NCBI GenBank assembly: GCA_947253155.1
Contig: CAMXYK010000003.1
Coordinates: 1 to 64,000, forward strand
DNA from: an uncultured Bifidobacteriaceae bacterium
GTDB taxonomy: Bacteria > Actinomycetota > Actinomycetes > Actinomycetales > Bifidobacteriaceae
Length of the DNA: 64,000 bases
Reading direction: 5' to 3'
Shown: positions 17,672-27,154 of the stretch, piece after piece
Numbering within the stretch: position 1 is the first letter of the stretch
How the letters are laid out: the number at the start of each line of letters is the position of its first letter
Made by a program: the position numbers and the translations under genes
The notes under the pieces: generated by a model
What the model was told of the DNA's origin: nothing
The model's database searches: none
What the model saw: the letters and a program-made list of their open reading frames with translations, nothing else

Positions 17672-18089
17672 GAGCGAAAAATACCAATCGGAATTTGCCA
17701 ATCATAATTTCATCGCCATTATGCAACACAGCTTCCTCAACACGCTCACGATTTACATACGTGCCATTCAAACTACCAGCATCTACAATGCTAAACACGC
17801 CGTTAACGCGCTTAAACACTGCGTGAGAACGAGAAACTGTGGAATCATCAAGCAAAATATCAGCATGCGAATCACGGCCAACTGATACCAAATCCTCGTC
17901 AAGAAGATAACGAGAACCGGACACCGCTCCCCTAGTTGAAATCAACAAAGCGGTTCCAGGCAGCAATTTTGCTATTGTTTCAAAATCATCCTGCTGCAAA
18001 GGACGATCAGAAGTTGTATTCATTGGAATATGAATAGCTGGCATACCAATAATAGTGGTTTCGCCAGCGGTAGGAATCGGTTCAGTCAT
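17649..18089 (-). CDS. garA: FHA-domain protein, GarA/OdhI-like
   Basis: A 146-residue protein with an N-terminal phospho-acceptor motif ETT (Thr11-Thr12), like the ETTS site of mycobacterial GarA, and a C-terminal FHA domain (about 50-140) with the phosphothreonine-binding signature GRDSHADI, SRSHA and GSLNGTYVN. GarA/OdhI proteins are phosphorylated by PknB/PknG-type kinases and then inhibit 2-oxoglutarate dehydrogenase. Bifidobacteria are generally thought to lack that enzyme, so the target here is unclear. Order with MerR, DUF881, sbp and pgsA matches the mycobacterial locus. Confidence 0.88.
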   Translation of the reverse strand: MTEPIPTAGETTIIGMPAIHIPMNTTSDRPLQQDDFETIAKLLPGTALLISTRGAVSGSRYLLDEDLVSVGRDSHADILLDDSTVSRSHAVFKRVNGVFSIVDAGSLNGTYVNRERVEEAVLHNGDEIMIGKFRLVFFAHDSVTVR

Positions 18090-18107
18090 ACTTGCTATTC
18101 TACCTTG

Positions 18108-18944
18108 TTACTCGACTGGTTTGGCATATTCGTACTGTTTTGGTTCGCGTGTCGTATTAATTTCTACCTCTTCAGACTGCGAAACCACTACAGAAGCGCC
18201 AAATTTAATTTTCAAACGTGATCCAACACCACCCGCAATATTCACAGCATTCTGCAAATTCTGGGGGTCTCCAATAGCTTTAACAATATAAGGAGGTTCA
18301 ATCATCACATTATCGCACAAAAGACCATGTTTTGTTTGCGAAATATAGCTTGATGTAATAATACGAACGTCATTAATAGACATAACTTCTACGCCAGCAT
18401 TGCGCAATTCTTCAATAAGCTGAAACATTGTAGCAGCATCAATATTTTCTTTTTCACCAGCTGTAATGTGAATTACAATACCTTTTCCTATTGCTGGAAG
18501 ACGACCAGAAATAAGTCCGTTAGTTTGAGCATTCTGTTGAGCAATTCGACGGGCCTCATCCTGCTTATCCACTGCTTCACGCAAAGAATTAAGCTGACCT
18601 GTTAATTCTGCTTTTCTGCTTTCCAAGCTTTGAATTTGAGAGTGAGTTTCTGTAATAAGCCTCGTCAATTCTTCTTCGCTCATAGTTTCGTAGAGCAAAG
18701 AGCTACTACGATTAACTTGAATCATATACGCAAATCCCAAAAGCGCGCACAATAGCATCATCAGCAGCCCTGTAAGCATGCGAGTTCTGGTAATGTGACC
18801 GCTTAACGAAGGCTTTACCTTATGCTGAACAGCTGGAAAAGAGCCGGTTTGAGTTTCGTCACTTTCTAAATCGTGTGCACTTTGCCGGCGCAACTTGTGA
18901 AGAATATCGTCACCTTTAGGAGCATGAGAAAACGTACGAACCAT
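18108..18944 (-). CDS. DUF881 family membrane-anchored protein (second copy)
   Basis: A 278-residue protein: cytoplasmic N-terminus of about 55 residues, one membrane helix (MLTGLLMMLLCALLGFAY), a coiled coil (about 85-145) and a C-terminal extracytoplasmic DUF881 domain (about 150-265) with the family phrases GKGIVIHIT and EPPYIVKAIGD. It is the counterpart of Rv1825. AGGAG lies before the ATG and the sbp stop is 3 bp upstream. Roles in division and cell-envelope assembly have been proposed for the family; function here is inferred. Confidence 0.85.
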   Translation of the reverse strand: MVRTFSHAPKGDDILHKLRRQSAHDLESDETQTGSFPAVQHKVKPSLSGHITRTRMLTGLLMMLLCALLGFAYMIQVNRSSSLLYETMSEEELTRLITETHSQIQSLESRKAELTGQLNSLREAVDKQDEARRIAQQNAQTNGLISGRLPAIGKGIVIHITAGEKENIDAATMFQLIEELRNAGVEVMSINDVRIITSSYISQTKHGLLCDNVMIEPPYIVKAIGDPQNLQNAVNIAGGVGSRLKIKFGASVVVSQSEEVEINTTREPKQYEYAKPVE

Positions 18945-18947
18945 ATG

Positions 18948-19280
18948 CTAACTCCTGAAGATAAATCTGCGTATTGCTGATACGTTAGAGAAAATACGAA
19001 TTCCAAGAACAACAATAACAGCAGTTTGCAATTGCGCGCCTACGCCAAGCTGGTTTCCAAGCAAAACAAGTAGCGTTGCCGCAATAACGTTCGAGAAGAA
19101 GGAAATAACAAAAACTTTATCCGAAAAGTTTCGCTCAAAATACGCTCGAGCAGCTCCAAGCAATGCATCCAATGCTGCAACAACCATAATTGGCAAATAT
19201 GGCTGAAGAACAACAGGAATATCTGGATGCACTACTATGCCAATAAGCGCTCCTAAAATCAAGCCAAGAATTGCTGCCAT
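18948..19280 (-). CDS. sbp: Small basic protein (Sbp, DUF1290)
   Basis: A 110-residue integral membrane protein with three or four hydrophobic segments and the family pattern AALDALLGAARAYFERNFSD followed by FFSNVIAATLLVLLG. Sbp proteins lie beside DUF881 genes in Gram-positive bacteria, and here sbp sits between two DUF881 genes exactly as in Mycobacterium (Rv1824). TAGGAGATAGG precedes the ATG. The biochemical role is not known. Confidence 0.88.
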   Translation of the reverse strand: MAAILGLILGALIGIVVHPDIPVVLQPYLPIMVVAALDALLGAARAYFERNFSDKVFVISFFSNVIAATLLVLLGNQLGVGAQLQTAVIVVLGIRIFSNVSAIRRFIFRS

Positions 19281-19282
19281 AC

Positions 19283-20338
19283 CTATCTCCTAGTTCTTTC
19301 AATTGCAAAGTTTATATCACCTGTACTAGCTGCAGCTAATCGTATAACTCTCGAAGGTGAAATTTGCGGAGTAATACCTGCATTTACAAGAGATGAATAC
19401 CATCGAGTTTTAGAAGCCGCATTACACGCTCGCATTAATTCGTTAGTGTCACCTATTGCTTCAATAACATAAGGGCTTTGTGTTTGATTAACACCAACAA
19501 GAATTGTTTGACCTGCAACTCGAATAGATGTTTGAGCGCCAATTCGATGCCCATTAACAGAGATAGCTTCCGCACCTGACTCCCACAACACAGACACAAA
19601 TTTTTGAATATCGCGATCTGTAACAAGACGGATCCTAGCTCCATTAGTTTCACGAGGCAAAGATCCACCACTTGCATCATTTCCTGCAGAAAGAGGATTA
19701 GCAATAGTTAGGGTAACACCAGATCCTTCTACAGCTCGAGTTCCGTTAAGAATATCGTCCGATTTGCTAACTTGATCCTCTTCAGGCGTTGTAATACGCT
19801 GAGATTCGCGGTCTACATTATTTCGTAAAACAGTTACTTCTTTAACAAGCTTGTCAAAACGATTAGTGTATCCAACAAGCTCATTTGCTAATGAAGAACG
19901 TATTGCTTTTCTAGGATCAGTATGAAGTTTACGCACGAACTGGCTTCCAACAGTTCCAATAGCAATGCAAATAAGGAACACAATAGTACGTGTAAACCAA
20001 AGATGCAGCGGCTTAACAGGTTGCTTACTTAAACGCGAATCCATAAACATTGGGTCAACAGGACGATTTGTTAAATCATCAATCAAACGCAACGCATAAT
20101 CATCAACATATCGTCTTCGATCATGATGATGAGCAAAACGATTAACGCTTAAAGCAACGTGGTGAGATTCAAGATTAGTAAACGAGCTAGAAAATAGCGC
20201 ACGTCTACGAGATAATGTTATGCCATCAGGAGATTCAAAAGACTCAGGCATAGTAGGATTAGCACTGCGCTCTAATTTAAAGCTTTCGCTACTATCGTCG
20301 CTATTGTGCGCACCAATAAATACACTATGCTGAGTCAT
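19283..20338 (-). CDS. DUF881 family membrane-anchored protein (first copy)
   Basis: About 351 residues. A long N-terminal cytoplasmic region (about 115 residues, Arg/Ser/His-rich) precedes a single membrane helix (LWFTRTIVFLICIAIGTVGS), a coiled coil and a C-terminal DUF881 domain with phrases AISVNGHRIG and SPYVIEAIGD. It is the counterpart of Rv1823. I chose the ATG at 20336-20338 with AGG 5 nt upstream; a GTG two codons earlier is also possible. It is separated from pgsA by about 15 bp, so it is surely in the same unit. Confidence 0.83.
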   Translation of the reverse strand: MTQHSVFIGAHNSDDSSESFKLERSANPTMPESFESPDGITLSRRRALFSSSFTNLESHHVALSVNRFAHHHDRRRYVDDYALRLIDDLTNRPVDPMFMDSRLSKQPVKPLHLWFTRTIVFLICIAIGTVGSQFVRKLHTDPRKAIRSSLANELVGYTNRFDKLVKEVTVLRNNVDRESQRITTPEEDQVSKSDDILNGTRAVEGSGVTLTIANPLSAGNDASGGSLPRETNGARIRLVTDRDIQKFVSVLWESGAEAISVNGHRIGAQTSIRVAGQTILVGVNQTQSPYVIEAIGDTNELMRACNAASKTRWYSSLVNAGITPQISPSRVIRLAAASTGDINFAIERTRR

Positions 20339-20353
20339 ATGCACCTACATGCC

Positions 20354-20959
20354 TTATTTTGCCTTTTGTTTAACAAGTAGCATATAAGCTTGCTTATAAT
20401 AAAGCAGTCCTGCATACCAATACAAAACAATACCCCATATTCCACAAGATAATGCGGCAGCATAAAGCGGAAACATTGCTTCTGTAGAAACAGCGTAAAC
20501 AATCATAAGAGAAACGATTGCAAGCATAATAAGCGCAGTTCCAGCTTTTCCAACGAAATTAACCGGCAAAGGACCATAACCATATTGCGCAAGTACAATA
20601 ACTAAAGTTGCCATAATAACGTCTCGAAGCACAACAAGTAACAACGCCCACCAAGGTATAACTTTCGCAATTGCTAAAGCTAAAGTGCTGCAAACAATTA
20701 GTAACCTGTCGGCTATAGGATCAAGAATTTGCCCTAATTTACTTACCTGATTCCAACGCCTAGCAATATAACCATCAAGGCAATCAGAGAACGCTGAAAT
20801 AGCTAAAATAACAAGAGACAAAATCATATTATGTTGCGTAATTAGCCACGCAATATATGGTATTGAGCATATGCGTAAGAAGCTGATTAAGTTAGGTACA
20901 GTTAGTACACGATTCATCGCTTCAGGACTATATTCCTGATTTCTAACTAACTTAACCAT
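20354..20959 (-). CDS. pgsA: CDP-alcohol phosphatidyltransferase (PgsA-like)
   Basis: Integral membrane enzyme of 201 residues for phospholipid synthesis, probably CDP-diacylglycerol--glycerol-3-phosphate phosphatidyltransferase. The family motif D-x2-DG-x2-AR-x8-G-x3-D-x3-D is complete (DCLDGYIARRWNQ, then GQILDPIAD). About five membrane segments are visible. The ATG at 20957-20959 has GGGAAGG upstream. In mycobacteria the same position is held by pgsA2. Its substrate CDP-diacylglycerol comes from CdsA, encoded 2.8 kb upstream. Confidence 0.88.
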   Translation of the reverse strand: MVKLVRNQEYSPEAMNRVLTVPNLISFLRICSIPYIAWLITQHNMILSLVILAISAFSDCLDGYIARRWNQVSKLGQILDPIADRLLIVCSTLALAIAKVIPWWALLLVVLRDVIMATLVIVLAQYGYGPLPVNFVGKAGTALIMLAIVSLMIVYAVSTEAMFPLYAAALSCGIWGIVLYWYAGLLYYKQAYMLLVKQKAK

Positions 20960-21104
20960 ATTACCTTCCCTAATTGCCAACTACTAATTTCCGTTTTCAA
21001 TTCAATCGCATTTTACTAAACGCAATACGCAACTGAATCCTACTAGCGAGTAATCAAATTTTTTAAGAAAATGGGGACATAAATTATGCCCCCAAAATTT
21101 TAAA

Positions 21105-21770
21105 TTAAGCGCGCCAAGCAGCCTGAGCAGTATTGCGAATAGCTTCAATAGCATCAGCTGGACTTGCAGCACCATAAACTGCGGAACCAGCAACAAGCAC
21201 ATCAGCTCCAGCTTCCGCAACGGTTGCAGCCGTAGAAGGGCTTACGCCACCATCAACCTGAATGTGCGTTTGAAGTCCCCTACGCGTAATCTCATCGCGC
21301 AAACGACGAACCTTATTCATTTGATTACTTAAGAACTTTTGTCCGCCAAATCCTGGCTCAACTGTCATAATAAGAACCATGTCGAATTCGTCAAGAATGT
21401 CGAAAATAGGTTCAACTGGTTCTGCAGGACGCACAGCAAAACATGCTTTGCAACCCATATCGCGAAGCTGACGAGCTAAACGCACAGGAGCATGAGTTGC
21501 ACCCATGTGGAAGCTAACGGAGGAAGCTCCAAGCTTTGCGTATTCAGGAGCCCAACGATCTGGATCTTCAATCATTAGATGAACATCAACCGGAAGCTTA
21601 GTTACTTCACAAATACGCTTAACAATTGGCTCTCCCAAAGTTAAGTTAGGTACAAAGTGATGATCCATCACATCAACGTGAACAAGATCCGCATTTGAAA
21701 TTGCGTCAAGATCACGCTCAAGATTGCAAAAATCTGCGGAAAGAATACTAGGTGCTATTTGTATATTCAT
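21105..21770 (-). CDS. rpe: Ribulose-phosphate 3-epimerase
   Basis: TIM-barrel enzyme of the pentose phosphate pathway (and of the bifid shunt), interconverting ribulose-5-phosphate and xylulose-5-phosphate. Metal-binding and catalytic motifs are visible: SILSAD, VHVDVMDHHFVPN (His and Asp ligands), VHLMIEDP, MTVEPGFGGQKF and VDGG near the C-terminus. I chose the ATG giving MNIQIAPSILSAD, the family N-terminus, with GGA shortly upstream; a Met three codons earlier is also possible. 146 bp separate it from pgsA. Confidence 0.95.
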   Translation of the reverse strand: MNIQIAPSILSADFCNLERDLDAISNADLVHVDVMDHHFVPNLTLGEPIVKRICEVTKLPVDVHLMIEDPDRWAPEYAKLGASSVSFHMGATHAPVRLARQLRDMGCKACFAVRPAEPVEPIFDILDEFDMVLIMTVEPGFGGQKFLSNQMNKVRRLRDEITRRGLQTHIQVDGGVSPSTAATVAEAGADVLVAGSAVYGAASPADAIEAIRNTAQAAWRA

Positions 21771-21817
21771 ACGTTCCATTCTAGGAAATACAAGAGACTA
21801 GCATACAAAATAACTAA

Positions 21818-22762
21818 TTAATTGCTTTGATTTAAGCCAGATTTTATTTTTGCATTCACATTCTGCGATTCGCGCTCGCGCTCATCTGAAGTAACATCAA
21901 TAAGACGTTCAATAAGACTATCTCTGGTGCTACTAGAGCGTTGAAGAAGCGCAAAAGCTACAGTTGCAATAATAAATACGATAATAGAAACCCATACGTT
22001 GATTCTTACGCCTAAGAAAACATGAGAAAAATCAATTCGCAACGATTCAATCCAAACACGCCCTAATGTGTACCACATAACGTACAGCATGAATATTGAG
22101 CCGGCTTTTAGTTTTTTATAAAGAACTTTTCCAAAACCAATAAGTAATGCTGCTCCTATAAAATTCCAAATCATTTCATATAAGAATGTTGGGTGGAATA
22201 ATGTGCCTTCTGGGCATGTTAAGCCATCGTAACAACGTTCAGCGTGACCGATTGCTTGAGTTGCATCATAATTTAGTTTCAAACCCCAAGGCAAAGTTGT
22301 TGGAGCACCATAAAGTTCCTGATTAAACCAGTTTCCAAGCCTACCAACGCCTTGAGCAATAAGAACTGCAGGAGCTGCAGCATCCGCAAGTAAAGAAGCA
22401 GGATATTTTCTATACTTGCAAAAAGCACAAGCAGCTATAGCGCCAAGAAATATTCCGCCCCAAATACCAAGTCCACCATTCCATATTCTAAAAATTTCTA
22501 AAAAGTCACCGTTGGAGCCGAAGAACTTTTCTGGAGTGGTAATAACGTGATACAAGCGCGCACCAACAATACCAGCTGGAAGACTAACTAGTACAAGATC
22601 TAAAATTTGGTTAAAATCGCCACCAACTCGCTTCCAACGACGAGTCGTAATATACATTGCGATTAAAATTCCAGCAAGAATAGAAAGCGCATAAAATCTT
22701 ATATGTATAAAACCAAGCGTCAACTGTGAAATACTTGGTGAAGGAATATAGCAGACTGTCAT
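21818..22762 (-). CDS. lgt: Phosphatidylglycerol--prolipoprotein diacylglyceryl transferase
   Basis: Integral membrane enzyme (314 residues, about seven helices) that adds diacylglyceryl to the lipobox cysteine of prolipoproteins. The Lgt signature appears as GRLGNWFNQELYGAPTTLPWG, with the catalytic-region HPTFLYE further on. The C-terminal 50 residues are hydrophilic. No Shine-Dalgarno sequence is seen before the ATG. A likely client in this window is the GluB lipoprotein. Confidence 0.95.
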   Translation of the reverse strand: MTVCYIPSPSISQLTLGFIHIRFYALSILAGILIAMYITTRRWKRVGGDFNQILDLVLVSLPAGIVGARLYHVITTPEKFFGSNGDFLEIFRIWNGGLGIWGGIFLGAIAACAFCKYRKYPASLLADAAAPAVLIAQGVGRLGNWFNQELYGAPTTLPWGLKLNYDATQAIGHAERCYDGLTCPEGTLFHPTFLYEMIWNFIGAALLIGFGKVLYKKLKAGSIFMLYVMWYTLGRVWIESLRIDFSHVFLGVRINVWVSIIVFIIATVAFALLQRSSSTRDSLIERLIDVTSDERERESQNVNAKIKSGLNQSN

Positions 22763-22797
22763 GTTGCCGATTTTAGTTGAAACCCACGATTGCTAGA

Positions 22798-23823
22798 TTA
22801 AAAATTAGCAAGATGCAAAAGAACTAAAAGAACCGGGCCACACAGCAAAATAGAATCTACGCGGTCAAGAACTCCACCGTGTCCTTTAAGCAAATGTCCC
22901 ATATCTTTAATTCCAATATCGCGTTTTAGCATAGAAGCGCACAAATCTCCAAAGGTACCAACAATTCCAGAAGCAATACCCATAACCAACGGCATCCACC
23001 AGCAACTAAGCCAGTAAGATCCATAAAAACCTGCAATAATCGCGTACGCGCCAATAATTGCAAAAAGCATGGAACCGACTAAGCCTTCAACAGACTTTTT
23101 AGGAGAAATACGTGGAGAAAGCTTATGCTTACCAAGCCAAGCGCCAGCGAATAAACCGCCAGTGTCACTTAAAGCAGGCAAGAATACTAGTAGCATAGCG
23201 TGTGCAACAGCGTAACGCGTATTAGTTAAAGCAAGAACAATGCAAGAAGCAAGTAGCGGAATGTACAAAACTACAAAAAGTGAAACAGCTGTATTCGTAA
23301 ATAACGTATGCTCGTATTTAGTAGACGATGACCCCTGAAGCTTTTTCTCTACAGCATGTAATGTTCTAGCTGGAATAGTAATACTAAGAGTTGCGCAAAT
23401 TATGGTAAGAAATAGCGATGCTGTAATACCACTTGCCATAACAACAGCATGCCATTTTGAATAGTATGTTGCAAAAATAGTAACAAGAGAACACAAAGAT
23501 AATGTTACGAATGGAATGCGTAATCCAAGAGTTGCAAAATCTACGTGTAATTCCCATAATGCAAGAACCATAAAAGCTGCCATAAGTACAACAAAAACGT
23601 CAATACTTATAAGCAAGCATGCAACAATTGCTACAACAAGCACTGCAGCGGTCGCAATAGCTTGTGGCATATTGCGACCGGTTCTGCGATTAATATCATT
23701 TAAAGCATGAGTGCCGTTATTATCAACTTTACTTAAAGTAGATTCACTTTCTTTTTTAGAAACTGAAACGCTAGTAATTTGATTGACATCATCGACGAAA
23801 TCATCACTTTTTTGTTGACTCAT
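22798..23823 (-). CDS. cdsA: Phosphatidate cytidylyltransferase
   Basis: Membrane enzyme forming CDP-diacylglycerol from phosphatidate and CTP. The CdsA signature is at the C-terminus (SMLKRDIGIKDMGHLLKGHGGVLDRVDS). About 55 hydrophilic N-terminal residues precede eight or so membrane segments; 341 residues is typical for actinobacteria. It follows frr in the conserved order rpsB-tsf-pyrH-frr-cdsA and supplies the substrate for PgsA. Confidence 0.95.
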   Translation of the reverse strand: MSQQKSDDFVDDVNQITSVSVSKKESESTLSKVDNNGTHALNDINRRTGRNMPQAIATAAVLVVAIVACLLISIDVFVVLMAAFMVLALWELHVDFATLGLRIPFVTLSLCSLVTIFATYYSKWHAVVMASGITASLFLTIICATLSITIPARTLHAVEKKLQGSSSTKYEHTLFTNTAVSLFVVLYIPLLASCIVLALTNTRYAVAHAMLLVFLPALSDTGGLFAGAWLGKHKLSPRISPKKSVEGLVGSMLFAIIGAYAIIAGFYGSYWLSCWWMPLVMGIASGIVGTFGDLCASMLKRDIGIKDMGHLLKGHGGVLDRVDSILLCGPVLLVLLHLANF

Positions 23824-23856
23824 ACGGCACCCATTCAGTTTGAAATTAAGGAAATA

Positions 23857-24411
23857 TCAGACTTCCATAATTTCTTTTTGTTTTCCTTCTAACAATACAT
23901 CCAAGGAATCAGTAACTTGCTTAGTTACTTTATCTAATTCCTTAAGAAGACGATCGCCTTCATCCTCACCAAGATCACCATCTTTAACTGACTTATCAAT
24001 GGATTCCTTAGCTTTACGGCGAATATTGCGTACTGCAACCTTGCCTTCTTCAGCTTTGGTTTTAGCAAGCTTAACGTATTCCTTACGGCGTTCCTCAGTA
24101 AGTTCTGGCATTGTTACGCGAATAACATTGCCGTCTCGGTTAGGGCTAACACCTAAGTCGGAGTCACGAATTGCTTTTTCAACAGCATTAGCTTGAGAAG
24201 CATCAAAAGGAGTTACAGAAAGTGTGCGAGGCTCAGGAACACCAATAGAAGCAACAGCCTTAATTGGGGTTGGCGCACCGTAATAATCAACCATAATGCC
24301 ATTAAGAAGCGCAGGGTTAGCACGACCGGTACGAATACCCATGAAATTCTCTTTAGTGGCTTCCACAGACTTATTCATCTGATCTTTTGCTTGATCAATA
24401 ATTGCTGACAT
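23857..24411 (-). CDS. frr: Ribosome recycling factor
   Basis: Cytoplasmic factor (184 residues) that splits post-termination ribosomes with EF-G. Family phrases FMGIRTGRANPALL and IRVTMPELTEERRKEYVKLAK are present. The ATG at 24409-24411 is preceded by AAAGGAGAA; the open frame reaches further upstream into the end of pyrH but that part is not family-like. pyrH lies directly upstream, its stop about 20 bp before this start. Confidence 0.96.
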   Translation of the reverse strand: MSAIIDQAKDQMNKSVEATKENFMGIRTGRANPALLNGIMVDYYGAPTPIKAVASIGVPEPRTLSVTPFDASQANAVEKAIRDSDLGVSPNRDGNVIRVTMPELTEERRKEYVKLAKTKAEEGKVAVRNIRRKAKESIDKSVKDGDLGEDEGDRLLKELDKVTKQVTDSLDVLLEGKQKEIMEV

Positions 24412-24430
24412 TTGTTCTCCTTTGTAATAT

Positions 24431-25180
24431 TTAAGCAAATGTTGGTTCTGCATCAGACACTAATGTGCCAATAGATTCACCCACAAGTGCGCGAGTTACG
24501 TTACCTTCGCCCTCTAAACCAAATACGCGAATTTTTTGTTTATTATCGCGAGCCATAGAAAGTGCGGACGCATCCATTACTGCTAATCCATCGACAAGAG
24601 CACGATGATAATTTAACGTTAAGAATTTACGTGCATTAGGATCTTTGCGAGGGTCTGCACTGTAAACACCATCTACACCATTCTTGCCCATTAAAACTTC
24701 ATCGCAATGAATTTCCAAAGAGCGTTGAATAGAAACAGTATCCGTTGAGAAGTAAGGCATACCGGCACCAGCACCGAAAATAACTACCCTACCTTTTTCA
24801 AGATGACGGATTGCTTTTAATGGAATATAAGGTTCAGCAACTTGTCCCATAGTAATAGCAGTTTGTACGCGAGTAGCTTGGCCTGCTTGTTCAAGAAAAT
24901 CTTGAAGAGCTAAGCAATTCATAACTGTACCTAACATACCCATGTAATCACCACGGCTACGATCGATACCAGCTTGCTGAAGTTCAGCTCCCCTAAAGAA
25001 ATTGCCACCGCCAACAACAATAGCAACTTGAACGCCAGTTCGTACTGCAGACATGATTTCCCCAGCAATTCTGCGAATTACATGAGTATCAATACCAACA
25101 GCGCCGCCGCCAAATGCTTCACCTGAGAGCTTCAATAAAACCCTACGGGACTTGCTTTCCTCCGTTTGTGCAATAGCCAT
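24431..25180 (-). CDS. pyrH: UMP kinase
   Basis: Bacterial-type uridylate kinase of the amino-acid kinase fold (249 residues), making UDP from UMP. Motifs [19 protein letters not shown] and [14 protein letters not shown] are visible. GGAGGAAT precedes the ATG at 25178-25180; seven codons of upstream frame are excluded. About 200 bp and a terminator separate it from tsf, so pyrH-frr-cdsA probably has its own promoter in 25181-25305. Confidence 0.95.
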   Translation of the reverse strand: MAIAQTEESKSRRVLLKLSGEAFGGGAVGIDTHVIRRIAGEIMSAVRTGVQVAIVVGGGNFFRGAELQQAGIDRSRGDYMGMLGTVMNCLALQDFLEQAGQATRVQTAITMGQVAEPYIPLKAIRHLEKGRVVIFGAGAGMPYFSTDTVSIQRSLEIHCDEVLMGKNGVDGVYSADPRKDPNARKFLTLNYHRALVDGLAVMDASALSMARDNKQKIRVFGLEGEGNVTRALVGESIGTLVSDAEPTFA

Positions 25181-25305
25181 ACAGATTCCTCCAGTCATCA
25201 CGGCGAATGCAAGTATATCTTTGTTATTTTATCTATAAAACGCGACACATAAAACGCTCATATTAAAGCAGAAAATAAAGTGTAAAGAAAGCAGAAAATA
25301 AATAT

Positions 25306-25340
25306 AAAAATGGGTTGTGCGCAAAAATGCACACAACCCA
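25306..25340 (-). terminator. Terminator after tsf
   Basis: Stem 25311-25319 with 25332-25340 (TGGGTTGTG/CACAACCCA, extendable), followed on the minus strand by TTTTTATATT. It ends the rpsB-tsf unit. Confidence 0.8.
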
Positions 25341-25382
25341 CTAGTTTTAAGAACCAAAATTGATTCTTAGCATAAAGAATGC

Positions 25383-26234
25383 TTACTCAGCAGCACCCTT
25401 GCCAACCTCAAGACGAGCGAAGGCCAAAGCGGTACCACCGACTTCCTTGAACAAGTCACCAACGCTCTTGGATGGATCCTTAACGTAAGCCTGCTCGAGA
25501 AGCACAGTCTCCTTGAAGAAGGCGTTCATGCGGCCTTCAACAATCTTTGGAACAATCTTCTCTGGCTTGCCTTCAGCCAAGGACTTCTCGGTTGCAACGC
25601 GACGCTCGGATTCCAAAACTTCTTCTGGAACATCTTCGCGGCGAAGCCACTGAGCACCCATAGCGGAAATCTGCAAAGCTGCTTCGTGAGCAACCTTTGC
25701 GCCAGCTTCGTCAGTAGCAATCATGGAAACAATGCTTGGAGGCAATTCCACGGACTTCTTGTGAGCATAAATCTCAACGTGTGGACCGCTTACCTTAGCA
25801 ACCTGTCCAACCTTGACGTGCTCACCGAACAAAGCTGCTGCTTCTTCAACAGATTCCTTAACAGTTGCGCCATCAGCTGGAGCTGCAAGTACTTCTTCAG
25901 CAGTGGAAGCATTAGCTTCAACAGCCTGGTCAAGAACAGTGTTGGAGAATTCCACGAACTTAGGGGTCTTTGCCACGAAGTCAGTTTCGGAATTCAACTC
26001 AACTGCATAACCAGTTTCGCCTTCAGCAGACTTAACAACCTTAGAAGCGATGGTGCCTTCCTGAGCCTTGCGGCCTTCACGCTTACCAGCGGCCTGAATA
26101 CCCTTTGCGCGGATAATTTCCTTAGCGCGGGCAACGTCGCCTTCAGCTTCAGTAAGAGCTTTTTTAACGTCCATCATGCCGGCGCCAGTTTCTTCACGCA
26201 CCTGCTTAATCAACGCTGCAGTAATTGCTGCCAT
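25383..26234 (-). CDS. tsf: Elongation factor Ts
   Basis: Guanine nucleotide exchange factor for EF-Tu, 283 residues. The N-terminal UBA-like domain contains TGAGMMDVKKAL and the EF-Tu-contacting TDFVAKT motif is at about residues 82-88. CGAGGAGAACAAA precedes the ATG. It lies 100 bp after rpsB, with a hairpin in the gap. Confidence 0.97.
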   Translation of the reverse strand: MAAITAALIKQVREETGAGMMDVKKALTEAEGDVARAKEIIRAKGIQAAGKREGRKAQEGTIASKVVKSAEGETGYAVELNSETDFVAKTPKFVEFSNTVLDQAVEANASTAEEVLAAPADGATVKESVEEAAALFGEHVKVGQVAKVSGPHVEIYAHKKSVELPPSIVSMIATDEAGAKVAHEAALQISAMGAQWLRREDVPEEVLESERRVATEKSLAEGKPEKIVPKIVEGRMNAFFKETVLLEQAYVKDPSKSVGDLFKEVGGTALAFARLEVGKGAAE

Positions 26235-26263
26235 TTTGTTCTCCTCGTATCAATAGGATTCTT

Positions 26264-26305
26264 AAAGCTGCAAAAAGCAAATAATTAATTGGATTTTGCA
26301 GCTTT
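26264..26305 (-). terminator. Intercistronic hairpin between rpsB and tsf
   Basis: Perfect 12-bp stem AAAGCTGCAAAA/TTTTGCAGCTTT (26264-26275 with 26294-26305), extendable with a bulge. No long U tract follows directly, so partial termination or mRNA processing is more likely than full termination. Confidence 0.55.
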
Positions 26306-26335
26306 AATTTAAGAATCTGGTTGCAAATTAGCTTA

Positions 26336-27154
26336 TCAGGCCTTTGCCTCAGTATTTTCTTCCTCAGCAGGCTTAGCTTCAGCTTCGCCTTCCTTGGTAA
26401 GTAATTCCTTTTCCCAAGCTGCCATTGGCTGAGCGTCAGCACCTTCGGACTTTGCGCCCTTACCAGCATGCTCAAGCAAGCCTTCAGCAACAGCATCAGC
26501 CATCAAGCTGGTCAACAATTCAACGCCGCGAATTGCATCATCATTAGCTGGGATTGGATACTCAACAGCTTCAGGATCAGTGTTGGTGTCAACGATAGCA
26601 ACAACAGGAATACCAAGCTTGTGAGCTTCTTCAACTGCCAAAGCTTCCTTGTTGATGTCAACAACGAACATTGCAGAAGGAGTGCGGTTCATGTTGCGGA
26701 TACCACCGAGCTGCTTCGAAAGCTTATCCTTCTCGCGCTCGAGAAGCAAAAGTTCCTTCTTGGTCAAGCCGGAGCCACGAACATCGCTGAAGTCCATCTC
26801 TTCGAGTTCCTTCAAGCGCTTCACGCGAGTAGAAACAGTCTGGAAGTTAGTCAACATACCACCAAGCCAACGCTCGCAAACATAAGGCATGTTTACGCGA
26901 GTAGCCTGATTCTGTACAGCTTCCTGAGCTTGCTTCTTAGTTCCAACAAAAAGCACGGTGCCATTGTGAGCAACAGTCTGCTTGATGAAGTCATAAGCCT
27001 TGTCGATCATGTCGAGAGACTTGAACAAATTGATGATATGAATACCATTGCGCTGGGTAAGAATGAACTGCTTCATCTTTGGGTTCCAGCGACGAGTCTG
27101 ATGACCGAAGTGTAAGCCAGCCTTCAGCATTTCGCTCATGGTAATCTGTGCCAT
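26336..27154 (-). CDS. rpsB: 30S ribosomal protein S2
   Basis: Ribosomal protein S2, 272 residues, with family phrases [24 protein letters not shown] and [12 protein letters not shown], and a C-terminal Glu/Ala/Lys-rich tail typical of actinobacterial S2. GAAAGG lies upstream of the ATG. A 5' leader of perhaps 130 nt can be expected (see 27155-27382). Confidence 0.97.
   Translation of the reverse strand: MAQITMSEMLKAGLHFGHQTRRWNPKMKQFILTQRNGIHIINLFKSLDMIDKAYDFIKQTVAHNGTVLFVGTKKQAQEAVQNQATRVNMPYVCERWLGGMLTNFQTVSTRVKRLKELEEMDFSDVRGSGLTKKELLLLEREKDKLSKQLGGIRNMNRTPSAMFVVDINKEALAVEEAHKLGIPVVAIVDTNTDPEAVEYPIPANDDAIRGVELLTSLMADAVAEGLLEHAGKGAKSEGADAQPMAAWEKELLTKEGEAEAKPAEEENTEAKA

Noticed and set aside
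26468..27115. 215-codon open frame antisense to rpsB (and a similar 200-codon one at 25686-26288 antisense to tsf)
   Set aside because: Both mirror highly codon-biased ribosomal genes, which commonly create long antisense frames; no initiation signal.
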